A stretch of 64,000 nucleotides of DNA from Caballeronia insecticola (GCF_000402035.1 NC_021287.1:2790001-2854000); one strand, 5' to 3'. Shown: positions 34,385 through 43,741, counted from the first letter of the stretch. Made by a program: numbers and translations. Notes: generated by a model not told the origin, from the letters alone.

Positions 34385-35068
34385 TCAGAACGGCGCGACG
34401 TTGAGGAAGAAGCGCTGGAGCCAGCCCATGTTCTGCGCTTCGTCGATATAACCCTTCGCCGAATATTCGATCTTCGCGTCGGCGATTTGCGTGGAGAACA
34501 CGGTGTTGGTGCCCGAGATGGTCGTCGGATTGACGACGCCCGAGAAGCGCACGTATTCGTTGCCCTGATTGATGAGCATCTGCTTCTCGCCGCTCACCAT
34601 CAGGTTGCCGTTGGGCAGAACGTCCGTGACGGTCACGGTCAGCGTGCCGCTGAACGTGTTGGCCGCGCTCGCGCCGCCGGTCGCGGTGAACTTGTTGGCG
34701 CCGGTGGCCGACAGATTCGTGTTGTTGAACAGGCCGCCGAAGATGCCCGGCACGGTCGGCACGGCGAACGCGGCGTTGCTGCCGCGGTTCGTGTTGGCCG
34801 CCGACGACTTCGTCGCGTTGACGTTTTCCGAGATCACGATGGTCAGGATGTCGCCCACGTTGCGCGGACGCTGATCTTCGAACAGCGGCCGGCCCGCATA
34901 GCCCGCGTTGTAGATCGCGCCCGGCGAACGCGTGCCGACGGGCGGCTGCGGCGGACGCGCCGACATCGGCTGCTGGACGATCGGCTCTTTCGGCACGAGG
35001 CCGCATGCCCCGAGCGCCGCGATGAGCGCGGCGATCGTTGCACGCGAGAGAATTTGAGTAGACGACAT
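34385..35068 (-). CDS. flgH: Flagellar L-ring lipoprotein FlgH
   Basis: A 227-residue outer-membrane lipoprotein: signal peptide with lipobox LGAC (residues 19-22, Cys22 acylated). [35 protein letters not shown] follows, which is typical FlgH (split here as GAIY and VGDIL). The protein ends with the conserved [12 protein letters not shown]. It builds the outer-membrane ring with FlgI. It sits between flgG and flgI. Confidence 0.97.
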   Translation of the reverse strand: MSSTQILSRATIAALIAALGACGLVPKEPIVQQPMSARPPQPPVGTRSPGAIYNAGYAGRPLFEDQRPRNVGDILTIVISENVNATKSSAANTNRGSNAAFAVPTVPGIFGGLFNNTNLSATGANKFTATGGASAANTFSGTLTVTVTDVLPNGNLMVSGEKQMLINQGNEYVRFSGVVNPTTISGTNTVFSTQIADAKIEYSAKGYIDEAQNMGWLQRFFLNVAPF

Positions 35069-35098
35069 CGTGGTGACTCGTATCGAGCGAATAAAGCG

Positions 35099-35887
35099 TT
35101 AAACCTGCATCTGCGAGAGCGTCTGCAACATCTGGTCGGACGTGGTCACGGCCTTGCTGTTGATCTCGTAGGCGCGCTGGGTCTGGATCATGTTGACCAG
35201 TTCCTGCACCACGTTCACGTTCGACGCTTCCACATAACCCTGTTGCAGCGAACCCGCGCCGTTCAGACCCGGCTGCGACACGTTCGGCGCGCCGGAGCTG
35301 CCCGTCTCGGAGAACAGGTTTTCGCCGCGCGCTTCGAGACCGGCCGGGTTGATGAAGGTCGCAAGCTGAATCGCGCCGACGGTCGTGCTGGTCGACGTGC
35401 CCGACTGCACGATCGACACCGTGCCGTCCGAGCCGATGGTGATCGAGGTTGCGTTCTGCGGAATCGTGATCGCCGGGTTCAGTTGATAGCCGCTCGACGT
35501 GACGAGCTGGCCCTGCGCGTTGGTCTGGAACGAGCCGTCGCGCGTATAGGCGGTCGTGCCGTCGGGCATCGTCACCTGGAAGAAGCCTTGGCCGTTGATC
35601 GCGACGTCCTTCGAATTGCCGGTCTGCTGCAAATTGCCCTGCGTGTAGAGCCGTTCGGTTGCGACCTGCTGCACGCCGGTGCCGAGCTGCACGCCCGAAG
35701 CGAGTTCGGTCTGCTGCGTGGAGTTCGCGCCCGGCTGGCGGGTCGTCTGATACAGCAGGTCTTCGAACACCGCGCGCGAGCCCTTGAAGCCGTTCGTGCT
35801 CACGTTGGCCAGGTTGTTCGAGATGGTGTCCATCTGCGCCTGTTGCGCATTCATGCCGGTCGCGGCGATGTAAAGAGAGCGATTCAT
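35099..35887 (-). CDS. flgG: Flagellar distal rod protein FlgG
   Basis: A 262-residue rod protein of standard length. [44 protein letters not shown] and the C-terminal [33 protein letters not shown] are diagnostic of FlgG. It forms the longest, outer part of the drive shaft. It lies downstream of flgF with a 31-bp gap. Confidence 0.98.
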   Translation of the reverse strand: MNRSLYIAATGMNAQQAQMDTISNNLANVSTNGFKGSRAVFEDLLYQTTRQPGANSTQQTELASGVQLGTGVQQVATERLYTQGNLQQTGNSKDVAINGQGFFQVTMPDGTTAYTRDGSFQTNAQGQLVTSSGYQLNPAITIPQNATSITIGSDGTVSIVQSGTSTSTTVGAIQLATFINPAGLEARGENLFSETGSSGAPNVSQPGLNGAGSLQQGYVEASNVNVVQELVNMIQTQRAYEINSKAVTTSDQMLQTLSQMQV

Positions 35888-35918
35888 GTGTGTTTCCTGA
35901 GTGTCTTGTCTGCGCCGC

Positions 35919-36671
35919 TTAGGAGAAGTTCAGCAGCTTGTTGGCCGACTGTTCGTTCTGGTCGGCCGATTCCATCAGCTTGGTCTGCATCTGGAACTGC
36001 CGGGCGTTGGTGATCATCGAGACCATCGCCGAGACCGGGTTCACGTTGCTGCCTTCGAGCGCGCCACCGGCTACGACGACGCTCGGGTCCGCATCCGCGG
36101 GGTCGCCCGTCGCGGTGCGGAAGAGCCCGTCGTCGCCGCGCGAAAGCGACGCCGGATCGGGATTCACGAGCTTCAGCTGATCGACCACCGCGATGGCCGT
36201 CGGCGGGTCGCCGGGGATCAGCGCGGAGATCGTGCCGTCGTGGCCGATCGTCACTTCCGCGCCCGGCGGAATCGACAGCGGCCCGCTGTTGCCGAGCACC
36301 GGCAGGTTGTTCGCCGTGACGAGCTGGCCGTTCTGATCGACATGCAGGTTGCCGGCGCGCGTGTACGCCTCGCTGCCGTCCGCCGCCTGCACGGACAGCC
36401 AGCCGGGGCCCTGGATCGCGACATCGAGCGGATTGCCGGTCTGCTGCACCGGGCCCGCCGAGTAGTCCGCATTCGGCGTCGACGAGAGCACGAAGGTGCG
36501 CGTCGTGCCATCGGCGGACTGGTTCTCGAACGACATCGGCACCTGGCGGAACGCCGCGAGCTGCGCCTTGAAACCCGTGGTCGACGTGTTCGCGAGGTTG
36601 TTCGCCACGACGGCTTGCTGTTCCAGTGCCTGGCTCGCGCCGGTCATCGCGGTGTAGATCAGACGGTCCAT
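35919..36671 (-). CDS. flgF: Flagellar proximal rod protein FlgF
   Basis: A 250-residue rod protein: [35 protein letters not shown] at the N-terminus in the family pattern, ending with [35 protein letters not shown]. It is shorter than FlgG and lacks its terminal QMQV, which separates the two. It lies between flgE and flgG. Confidence 0.97.
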   Translation of the reverse strand: MDRLIYTAMTGASQALEQQAVVANNLANTSTTGFKAQLAAFRQVPMSFENQSADGTTRTFVLSSTPNADYSAGPVQQTGNPLDVAIQGPGWLSVQAADGSEAYTRAGNLHVDQNGQLVTANNLPVLGNSGPLSIPPGAEVTIGHDGTISALIPGDPPTAIAVVDQLKLVNPDPASLSRGDDGLFRTATGDPADADPSVVVAGGALEGSNVNPVSAMVSMITNARQFQMQTKLMESADQNEQSANKLLNFS

Positions 36672-36706
36672 GAATCGCTTCCTTCTTGCCTGCGTGCGGG
36701 CGGTGC

Positions 36707-37960
36707 TTACAGATTGATCAGCGTCTGGTCGACGGTCTGCTGCGTCTTGATCGTCTGCGCGTTCGCCTGATAGTTGCGCTGCGCGGTGATCAGGTTCACG
36801 AGTTCGCTCGTCAGATCGACGTTGGAGTTTTCCACCGCGCCGCCCTGCAGCGTGCCGTGGTTGGTCGAGCCCGGCACGGACACTTGCGCGGCGCCCGACG
36901 CGGCGGTTTGCGCGTACACGTTGCCGCCCAGGTTCTGCAGGCCGTTCTGGTTGTTGAAGTTGGCGATCGCGATCTGGCCGAGCGCCTTCGTGCCGCCGTT
37001 CGAGTAGTTCCCGGTCAGCATGCCGTCGCTGCCCACGGTGAAGCCTGTCAGTTCGCCTGTGGCGAGACCGTCCTGATGCAGGTTCGTGAGGCCGCTCTTC
37101 GCGCCGTACTGCGTCGTGCCGGCGAGGTTCAACGTGAGCGACTGCGTGGTGGCGCCGTTGTCCGCGCCGTTCGGGATCGTGAAGGTGAACTGGCCGGTCT
37201 TGGGCGAGGTCACGCCGCCCGTCGTGCTCGCGGTCGTCGAGCTGAGATTGCCGGACGCATCGAACGTCACGCCGCCGAGATCCGTGGTCTTCGAGACCGG
37301 GTCGCCGTAACCCGCGAAGGCTTCCCAGGAACCGGTGGCCGTCTTCGTGAAGTACACGGACACTTTCTGCGTGCCGCCGAGCGTGTCGAACGCATCCACC
37401 GAAGTCGACGCGTTATACGTGTTGCCGTCGTTCGGATCGAAATTGGCGGCGGCCTTGTTGGCGTCTTGCGAGTTCAGGTTGAACGAGGCGGTGATGGTCT
37501 TGGTCGCGACCGGCGAGAGATTGGCCGTCGGCACCGACAGCGGCACCGTGCTCGCGCTGTTGACGACGCCGCTCGAATCCGCCGCGTAGCCCATCAGTTG
37601 CAGGCCCGACGAGTTGACGATGTTGCCGTTGTCATCGAGATGGAACACGCCGTTGCGCGAATACACGACCGAGCCGTTGTTCGACAGCTGATAGAAACCG
37701 TTGCCGTTGATCGCGACGTCGAGCGCCTGGTTGGTCGTCGTGATCGTGCCTTGCGAGAACTGCTGCTGCACTTCCGACAGCCGCGTGCCGATGCCGATCT
37801 GGTTGTTGACGGCGGTGGCCATCGAGTTGGCGTACATGTCGGCGAATTGCGCCGAGCCCTGCTTGAAGCCGACGGTGTTCGCGTTCGCGATGTTGTTGCC
37901 GATCACGTCGAGGTCGCTCGATGCAGCGCCCAGACCGCTCAGTGCTTGTTGATAGCTCAT
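36707..37960 (-). CDS. flgE: Flagellar hook protein FlgE
   Basis: A 417-residue hook subunit: MSYQQALSGLGAASSDLDVIGNNIANANTVGFKQ at the N-terminus, a variable Thr/Asn/Gly-rich central domain (about 150-330), and the C-terminus LVNLITAQRNYQANAQTIKTQQTVDQTLINL. It polymerises into the universal joint outside the cell. FlgD, which caps its growth, is encoded just upstream in the operon. Confidence 0.98.
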   Translation of the reverse strand: MSYQQALSGLGAASSDLDVIGNNIANANTVGFKQGSAQFADMYANSMATAVNNQIGIGTRLSEVQQQFSQGTITTTNQALDVAINGNGFYQLSNNGSVVYSRNGVFHLDDNGNIVNSSGLQLMGYAADSSGVVNSASTVPLSVPTANLSPVATKTITASFNLNSQDANKAAANFDPNDGNTYNASTSVDAFDTLGGTQKVSVYFTKTATGSWEAFAGYGDPVSKTTDLGGVTFDASGNLSSTTASTTGGVTSPKTGQFTFTIPNGADNGATTQSLTLNLAGTTQYGAKSGLTNLHQDGLATGELTGFTVGSDGMLTGNYSNGGTKALGQIAIANFNNQNGLQNLGGNVYAQTAASGAAQVSVPGSTNHGTLQGGAVENSNVDLTSELVNLITAQRNYQANAQTIKTQQTVDQTLINL

Positions 37961-38006
37961 GGATGTTTCTCCGCGACGAGTCCGCGCTCGCCCTATAAAA
38001 GTGGAA

Positions 38007-38729
38007 TCAGAGGATCGACGCGACGCTCGTCAGCGCAACCGTGGAACCGTTCGCGAGCTTGAGACCCGGCGCGCCGCCCGACATCTGCACGACGCTCTGG
38101 ACCTGCGAGGCTGCAAGCGTCGTCGCCGTGGCTTGCTGGCCGTTGATCGTGCCTTGCGCAGTGATCGTGTAGCTGCCGTCGGGGAGTGCCGTGCCCTTCG
38201 AATCGACGGCCTTCCAGCCCGTCACCGGCACGACGCCCGCGCCTTGCGCGCCGAGATCGAGCGTGTTGACGATCTGGCCCGACGCGTTCTTGACCACGAT
38301 CTGCAGGTCGCTCACGTCGTTCGCGAGTTGCACGCCGAAGCTCGACGCCGTGCCGCTCGCCACCGTCACGCCGTTGCCGGCTGCAAGCACGTTCGAGCCG
38401 ATCAAGAGCGCGGCCTGCGTCTGCTGGCCGGCGGACAGTTGCGTCGCGAGCGACGACAGCGACGTGTTCAGCTGCCCGATGCCCGTCACCGTGTTGATCT
38501 GCGCGAGCTGCGAGGTCATCTGCGAGCTGTCGGCGGGGTTGGTCGGGTCCTGGTTCTTCAACTGCGTCACGAGCAGCGTCAGAAAAGTGTTCTGCAAATC
38601 CGACGCCGATTGCGCGCCGGTCGCCGAGCTCGACGAAGCCGACGAACTCGACGATGTGCCGTTCATGGTGTCGAGCAGCGTCTTCGACACCGTGGTGCCG
38701 TTGCTGCCGATGGTTGTGCTGGTCGTCAC
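38007..38729 (-). CDS. flgD: Flagellar hook capping protein FlgD
   Basis: A 240-residue protein with the conserved N-terminal segment LQNTFLTLLVTQLKNQDPTNPADSSQMTSQLAQINTVTGI (the LLVTQLKNQDP core marks the family), then a FlgD Ig-like/Tudor part (QIVVKNASGQIVNTLDLG...). It is a temporary cap that lets FlgE subunits fold at the hook tip. A Ser-rich stretch near residues 24-40 is unremarkable for the family. Confidence 0.96.
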   Translation of the reverse strand: MTTSTTIGSNGTTVSKTLLDTMNGTSSSSSASSSSATGAQSASDLQNTFLTLLVTQLKNQDPTNPADSSQMTSQLAQINTVTGIGQLNTSLSSLATQLSAGQQTQAALLIGSNVLAAGNGVTVASGTASSFGVQLANDVSDLQIVVKNASGQIVNTLDLGAQGAGVVPVTGWKAVDSKGTALPDGSYTITAQGTINGQQATATTLAASQVQSVVQMSGGAPGLKLANGSTVALTSVASIL

Positions 38730-38752
38730 GTGGGGTTCCTTGGGGTTCTGAA

Positions 38753-39178
38753 TCAGGTTCCGATGGTCAGGGTCTTGAGCATCAATTGCTTGGCGGTATT
38801 GAGCGTCTCGACGTTCGCCTGATAGGAACGCGACGCGGAAATCATGTTGACCATCTCCTGCACCGGATCGACGTTCGGCAGCGTCACGTAGCCGTCCGCG
38901 TTCGCCGCCGGATTGCTCGGGTCGTAGCTGGTTTTCATCGGCGTGGGATCGTCGATGACGCCGGTCACCTGCACGCCGCCGACCTGCTGGCCCGACGCGG
39001 TGCGCGCGCCACCGAGCGGATCGACCGCGAACACGACCTGCTTCGCCTTGTACGGCTGGCCGTCGGGGCCGGTCGTGCTGTCCGCGTTGGCGAGATTCGA
39101 CGCGGTGACGTTCAGGCGCTGCGCCTGGGCCGACATCGCCGAGCCGGCGACGTTGAAGATATTCATCAAAGAGGGCAT
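38753..39178 (-). CDS. flgC: Flagellar proximal rod protein FlgC
   Basis: A 141-residue rod protein of normal length with [31 protein letters not shown] in pattern and the C-terminus [42 protein letters not shown] lies 6-7 nt before the first ATG at 39178. It follows flgB with a 9-bp gap. Confidence 0.97.
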   Translation of the reverse strand: MPSLMNIFNVAGSAMSAQAQRLNVTASNLANADSTTGPDGQPYKAKQVVFAVDPLGGARTASGQQVGGVQVTGVIDDPTPMKTSYDPSNPAANADGYVTLPNVDPVQEMVNMISASRSYQANVETLNTAKQLMLKTLTIGT

Positions 39179-39187
39179 CGATATTCC

Positions 39188-39676
39188 TTAACTGTTCGAC
39201 GTGATCGCCGCGAGCATCGACTTGATCTGCGAACTCAGCACCGTCATGCCGGCCTCGAAGTGCAGCGCGTTGTCCGCGAACTGCACGCGCTCGGCGTCGA
39301 GATCGACCGTGTTGCCGTCGAGCGACGGCTGGCTCGGCACGCGATAAGCGAGGCGGCCATAGTCGTCGGTGGAGCCGCCCGATGCGTTGAGCGTCGACGT
39401 GCCGGCCATGTGGCCTTTCGCGGTCGTCGCCATCGCGGCGCCCATGCTCACGCTGACCGGCTGCGCCATCGCGAGCGTGCCGCCGTTCGACGCCGAACTC
39501 GTGCCGCCCGTCTTCTTCAGCGCGCCCGCGAGCGCGCTCGAAAATTCGACGTCGCGCGCCTTGTAGCCGGGCGTGTCCGCGTTAGCGATATTCGACGACA
39601 GCAATTCCTGCCGATAAGCGCGCACGTCGAGCGCCTCACGGCCAAAGGCGAATTCCTTGTCGAGTCTGTCTAGCAT
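39188..39676 (-). CDS. flgB: Flagellar proximal rod protein FlgB
   Basis: A 162-residue protein starting MLDRLDKEFAFGREALDVRAYRQELLSSNIANADTPGYKARDVEF in family pattern (SSNIANADTPGYKARD is the core). The frame is open to 39721, but AGGAG lies 8 nt before the ATG at 39676. It is the first gene of the minus-strand run flgBCDEFGHIJ and is divergent from flgA. Confidence 0.96.
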   Translation of the reverse strand: MLDRLDKEFAFGREALDVRAYRQELLSSNIANADTPGYKARDVEFSSALAGALKKTGGTSSASNGGTLAMAQPVSVSMGAAMATTAKGHMAGTSTLNASGGSTDDYGRLAYRVPSQPSLDGNTVDLDAERVQFADNALHFEAGMTVLSSQIKSMLAAITSNS

Positions 39677-39755
39677 TGCGGTTTCTCCTGTCGGCAGTGC
39701 CGAGGCCTTTTTGCATGACACGCATCTTAGGAGCCGCGCACAAGAACTAATCCGA

Positions 39756-39785
39756 CGAATAACCGGGAAACGGGGCCTCTATTCG
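39756..39785. promoter_or_regulatory. Shared flagellar box between flgA and flgB
   Basis: CGAATAACCGGG...CCTCTATTCG is an inverted repeat (CGAATA with 18 bp to TATTCG). Its right half CCTCTATTCG matches CCTCTGTTCG of the fliL box, and its left half matches the flhB box CGAATAACCCC. Its central place between divergent flgA and flgB suits a symmetric activator site serving both operons. The activator (FlhDC by analogy) is inferred. Confidence 0.6.
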
Positions 39786-39938
39786 ACGCTTGGCTGCTGC
39801 AGCCGATATCTAGAATGCGTTTCGTGGTCTGGCGCGGATGGGTTTTCCGCGTTCGGCCGGAATGCAGTGGCCGCGCGGTGTGCGGCCGGTCGAATAGAGA
39901 CGTCGCGCAGCGCATGCGCGGCGTGAAGGAGAGAAGTA

Positions 39939-41282
39939 ATGAGCAGGTCCGCGAAACGTGCATCGAAGCCTACGGCCCGCGCCGCAGCGACGTTCGCGCG
40001 CCGCACGCTGCGCGGACTCGCGGGCGTGTCGTTGTTCATGAGCGTCGCGTCGGGCGCGTATGCGCAGCAGGCCGACGGCCCGATCGTCATTCCGGGCAAC
40101 GCCGAGACCAATCCCGCCGCCGCAGCCGAGATGGCCAAGAGCCTGAATCAGCCTGTTGCGCGCTCGTCCGCGCCGGTTGCCCCGGTTGCTTCGACTGCGC
40201 CGACGCCCGCGCCCGATTACGCGCGCCCGAGCGGTTATCGCGCCGCGACGAAAGCCGCCGACGCCGCCATGCGCAACGCCGCGCTCGCACTCGAAGCCCG
40301 CGCCGACGCCGCCGACGATTCCATGAACGGCGCGACGAACGACGCGAACGGCATGATCGTGATTCCGGGTGCGGGCGAGGCGAAGGTTGCGCGGCCGGCT
40401 GTTATCGCTACTGCGGCACCCGCGCCGTTGACGAGAGTGCCTGCCGCATCCGCGTCGCGCGACGTGATGCCCGTCGTCGTCACCCGCGACGATGCCATCG
40501 CCCGCAATCAGAACGTGAGGCCCGTCGCGGCTGGCGCGGCCGCTCCGGTCGCTGGCGTCGCCAATGCCGCCGCAGCCTCGCCGATGAAGCGCGTCAGCTT
40601 CAATCCATCCGCGGCAACGTCCGCAGCACCTTTGCCCCAATCGACGCAAGCGCCCGCCGCGATGCAGGACGGCGAATCGATCCGCGTCGCCGCGCTCGAC
40701 TTTCTGCGCCAGCAAGCCGCCGGACTGCCAGGCAAAGTGGACATCACCGTCACGCCGGTGTTTCCGCGCGGACTTGCGCCCTGCTCGTCGCTCGATCCGT
40801 TCATGCCGACGGGCGCGCGCCTCTGGGGCCGCATGACCGTCGGCGTGCGCTGCGTCGGCGAACGGCCGTGGACGCTTTACGTACAAGCGCGTATCTCGAT
40901 CAACGCCACTTACTATCTGGCCGCCCGCGCCATCGCGCCGGGCGAGGTCCTGAACCAGGCCGATCTCGTCGCGCGCGACGGCGACATCACCTCCATGCCG
41001 CAGGCCATCGTCACCGATCCGTCGCAGGCGGTCGGCGCAGTGGCGCTGTCGCGCGTGCCCGCCGGCCTGCCGCTGCGCACCGACATGCTGCGCGCGGCCA
41101 GTTCGGTGTCGATCGGCCAGAACGTGCACGTGATCACCGGCGGCACGGGCTTCACGATTTCGGTCGAAGGTAGCGCGATGAACAACGCCGCGCCCGGCCA
41201 GCAAGTGCGTGTAAAAACTGCCGGGGGACAGATCATCACCGGCATCGTGAAGGACAGTCAGACCGTGGAAGTGTCGCTCTGA
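39939..41282 (+). CDS. flgA: Flagellar P-ring assembly chaperone FlgA, long form
   Basis: A 447-residue periplasmic protein, much longer than the roughly 220 residues of enterobacterial FlgA. A signal peptide ends near residue 42 (ASGAYA). Residues 43-245 are an Ala/Pro-rich extension with a repeated IVIPG motif (about 49-53 and 140-144). The C-terminal 200 residues are the real FlgA: IRVAALDFLRQQAAGLPGKVDITV, a SAF domain (ARAIAPGEVLNQADLVARDGDI), and the end ...PGQQVRVKTAGGQIITGIVKDSQTVEV. GGAG precedes the ATG. It assists P-ring formation by FlgI. Confidence 0.93.
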   Translation: MSRSAKRASKPTARAAATFARRTLRGLAGVSLFMSVASGAYAQQADGPIVIPGNAETNPAAAAEMAKSLNQPVARSSAPVAPVASTAPTPAPDYARPSGYRAATKAADAAMRNAALALEARADAADDSMNGATNDANGMIVIPGAGEAKVARPAVIATAAPAPLTRVPAASASRDVMPVVVTRDDAIARNQNVRPVAAGAAAPVAGVANAAAASPMKRVSFNPSAATSAAPLPQSTQAPAAMQDGESIRVAALDFLRQQAAGLPGKVDITVTPVFPRGLAPCSSLDPFMPTGARLWGRMTVGVRCVGERPWTLYVQARISINATYYLAARAIAPGEVLNQADLVARDGDITSMPQAIVTDPSQAVGAVALSRVPAGLPLRTDMLRAASSVSIGQNVHVITGGTGFTISVEGSAMNNAAPGQQVRVKTAGGQIITGIVKDSQTVEVSL

Positions 41283-41404
41283 AGCGGCTTGTGTTCGGCA
41301 TCCCACGTTTGTTTCATTTTGTTGCAATTGCGCCGAAAGCCCGCCAGACAAGGCTTTGAACGCGATGAGCGCAGCGAACGGCAGTTGGCGGTCCGGTAGC
41401 AGGG

Positions 41405-41432
41405 TAAAGTTTTCAAGCACCCTCGCCGATAA
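41405..41432 (+). promoter_or_regulatory. Sigma-28 (FliA) promoter of flgM
   Basis: TAAAGTTT (41405-41412) and GCCGATAA (41425-41432) are both perfect matches to the FliA consensus. The spacer is 12 bp rather than 11. FlgM being made from a FliA promoter gives the known feedback loop in which the anti-sigma factor is produced with late genes. Confidence 0.9.
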
Positions 41433-41452
41433 AGGACTCAACACGTTCGGGA

Positions 41453-41788
41453 ATGGACATCGTGAAAATCGAATCGAATAGCAACACCACGCTGGCAGGC
41501 CTTCAAGACAACCTGCAACGCGCGTCGCAAAACGACGCAAAAGGTGCCGCGGGCACCGTGCAACAGTCGGGCGCAAACCCGTCGACGAATTCGAAGGTGA
41601 GCTTGTCGCCGTTGTCGAGCGACCTGCGCGCATCGAACGGGTCGGACATCGACACGGCGAAAGTCGAGTCGATCAAGGCCGCGATCCGCGACGGCAGCCT
41701 GACGATGGACCCGGCCAAGATCGCCGACGGCATTCTGAGCACCGCCCGCGACCTGCTGCAAACGAGAACCCCGCCGACCGGCGGCTGA
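41453..41788 (+). CDS. flgM: Anti-sigma-28 factor FlgM
   Basis: A 111-residue, mostly disordered protein. The C-terminal FliA-binding part reads KVESIKAAIRDGSLTMDPAKIADGIL, the FlgM signature. It holds FliA inactive until hook completion, when it is exported. The ATG at 41453 is poorly spaced from any Shine-Dalgarno sequence. A GTG at 41462 (giving a start at KIESNSN) with GGGA upstream is a good alternative. It is followed by flgN. Confidence 0.93.
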   Translation: MDIVKIESNSNTTLAGLQDNLQRASQNDAKGAAGTVQQSGANPSTNSKVSLSPLSSDLRASNGSDIDTAKVESIKAAIRDGSLTMDPAKIADGILSTARDLLQTRTPPTGG

Positions 41789-41888
41789 ACGCAGTGACAC
41801 CGTCCGCGCCTTGGTTTCGAGGCGCGCGCCGGCGAGCAGCGTTCATTGCGCCGGGCGGCTTTTGTGAAACCGCTATTTGAGCGATGCA

Positions 41889-42323
41889 ATGAGAGACGCC
41901 CTGCTTGCCACCGTCACGGAAGAAGTCGCCGCTGTTCAGGCCTTCGAATCCCTCCTCGTCGAAGAGGAAAAAGCGTTGATCGCCGCGCAGCCGCTTCCGG
42001 CGCTGCCCGGCATCATCGAGAACAAGACCGCGTTGACCGAGCGCATCGCCGCGCTCGAACAGACGCGCGACGCGCAACTCAACGCGCTCGGTTTCCCCGG
42101 CGGCCTCGTCGGGATGGAAGCCGCCGCCGCGAACGACGAAGCCATCGCCGCACAATGGGCGCTCCTCACGGCCGCCGCCCGCCGCGCGAAACAAGGCAAC
42201 AACAACAATGGCGTGCTGATCCGCACGCGCATGGAATACAACCGCAAGACGCTCGCCGCCTTGCAGGTCGCGCCGTCGAAGGCCGGTTTCTACGGCCCGG
42301 ACGGCCGCGTGCCCGGCGCCTGA
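41889..42323 (+). CDS. flgN: Flagellar chaperone FlgN
   Basis: About 144 residues from the ATG at 41889 (148 if TTG 41877 is used), a long helical hairpin (LATVTEEVAAVQAFESLLVEEEKALIAAQ...) with the FlgN pattern. The typical end NRKTLAAL..., then GFYGPDGR, matches FlgN from beta-proteobacteria. It escorts the junction proteins FlgK and FlgL to the export gate. It lies just after flgM, as is usual. Confidence 0.9.
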   Translation: MRDALLATVTEEVAAVQAFESLLVEEEKALIAAQPLPALPGIIENKTALTERIAALEQTRDAQLNALGFPGGLVGMEAAAANDEAIAAQWALLTAAARRAKQGNNNNGVLIRTRMEYNRKTLAALQVAPSKAGFYGPDGRVPGA

Positions 42324-42349
42324 GCGCGCCGCACGCTTTATCGAAATAA

Positions 42350-42386
42350 CGGCGCGCGCCTCCCGCAAGGCACGCGCCGCTTTCGT
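42350..42386 (+). terminator. Possible terminator after flgMN
   Basis: CGGCGCG (42350-42356) can pair with CGCGCCG (42373-42379), with an inner CCT/AGG pairing, followed by CTTTCGTTT. The T-run is short, so termination may be weak. It lies between flgN and the flhB promoter element. Confidence 0.45.
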
Positions 42387-42405
42387 TTCCGACGCTTTCA
42401 TCGAG

Positions 42406-42482
42406 CGAATAACCCCCTTTTCTCCAGCCTTATCCGTCGATGGCGACTGGACGCTCTCCGCAATAATTCCTCTCATCGAAAA
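42406..42482 (+). promoter_or_regulatory. Flagellar early-operon promoter element (flhB)
   Basis: CGAATAACCCCC (42406-42417) begins the box, and CAATAATTCCTCTCATCGAA (42461-42480) is the downstream block. It has the same order and nearly the same spacing as before fliL and fliP (48 versus 47 bp from CCCC to CAA). The right half-site of the box is more degenerate here. It gives flhBA its own early promoter. Confidence 0.55.
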
Positions 42483-42532
42483 GCGGCTTTGCGCCGCTCG
42501 CCTGTGTGACGCAGAGGAAGGAGTAGGGCCCG

Positions 42533-43741
42533 GTGGCAGAAGAAAGCGATCTCGAAAAAACCGAATCAGCCACTCCCAAGCGCCTGGAAAAGGCGCGGGA
42601 GGAAGGCCAGGTTGCGCGCTCGCGGGAACTCGCCTCCTTCGCGTTGCTGGCGGCGGGATTTTTCGGCGTGTGGGGTTTGTCGGGGCCGATGAGCGAGCAC
42701 TTGCAGTCGATTCTGCGCGGCGCGTTCACCTTCGATCACGCGATGGTGCTCGACACGCACCAGATGATGATCGGCGCGGCGAAGGCGGGCAAGGAAGGCA
42801 TGTTCGCGGTGTTGCCGGTGCTGTTGCTCACGTGCTTCGCGGCGCTGGCCGCACCGATGGCGCTCGGCGGCTGGCTCATCACCACGAAGCCGCTCGCGCC
42901 GAACTTCGGCCGACTCAATCCGATCAGCGGTCTGGGCAAGATTTTCTCGGTGCAAGGGCCGGTTCAGCTCGGCATGTCGATTCTGAAGACGGTGGTCGTC
43001 GGCGGCATGGCGGGCTCGGCGATCTGGAGCCGCAAGGCCGAAGTGCTCGGCCTGCTGACCAAGCCGCTTGCGCTCGCACTCGCCGACGCGATGCATCTGA
43101 TCTTCGTGTGCTGCGGCATGGCGATCGCGGGTCTGTTTCTCGTCGCGGCCGTCGACGTGCCGTATCAACTCTACTCGCACGCGAAGAAGCTGCGCATGAG
43201 CAAAGAAGAAGTGAAGCGCGAGCACAAGGAAAGCGAAGGCGATCCGCACATCAAGGGCAAGATTCGCCAGCAGCAGCGCGCGGCCGCACGCCGCCGGATG
43301 ATGCAGGCGATTCCGACCGCCGACGTGATCGTGACGAACCCGACGCACTTCGCCGTCGCGCTGAAATACGCCGATGGCGAGATGCGCGCGCCGAAGGTCG
43401 TCGCGAAGGGCGTGAACCTCGTCGCGGGGCGTATCCGCGAACTGGGCCGCGAGCACAACGTGCCGCTGCTCGAAGCGCCGCCGCTGGCGCGCGCGCTGTA
43501 TCACAACGTCGAGATCAACCGCGAGATTCCGGGCGCGCTGTATGGCGCGGTCGCGCAAGTGCTGGCGTGGGTGTATCAGCTCAAACGCTACAAGGAAGAC
43601 GGCGGCACGAAGCCGGACGATCCGACCGATCTCGACGTGCCGAAAGAACTCGACAAAGGCGGCGTTTCCGACGCCGACGCCGACCGCGAAGCCGCAGAGG
43701 CTCTCGGCGGCGACAACCCTGACCAAGGAGCCGCCGCATGA
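42533..43741 (+). CDS. flhB: Flagellar export switch protein FlhB
   Basis: A 402-residue protein. Four membrane helices (about residues 30-210) follow the charged N-terminus EESDLEKTESATPKRLEKAREEGQ. The cytoplasmic domain contains the self-cleavage site NPTH (residues 269-272). It switches export from hook to filament substrates. The start is GTG with AAGGAG about 9 nt upstream. It overlaps flhA in ATGA. A free-standing C-terminal-like paralogue lies at 9.3 kb. Confidence 0.97.
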   Translation: MAEESDLEKTESATPKRLEKAREEGQVARSRELASFALLAAGFFGVWGLSGPMSEHLQSILRGAFTFDHAMVLDTHQMMIGAAKAGKEGMFAVLPVLLLTCFAALAAPMALGGWLITTKPLAPNFGRLNPISGLGKIFSVQGPVQLGMSILKTVVVGGMAGSAIWSRKAEVLGLLTKPLALALADAMHLIFVCCGMAIAGLFLVAAVDVPYQLYSHAKKLRMSKEEVKREHKESEGDPHIKGKIRQQQRAAARRRMMQAIPTADVIVTNPTHFAVALKYADGEMRAPKVVAKGVNLVAGRIRELGREHNVPLLEAPPLARALYHNVEINREIPGALYGAVAQVLAWVYQLKRYKEDGGTKPDDPTDLDVPKELDKGGVSDADADREAAEALGGDNPDQGAAA

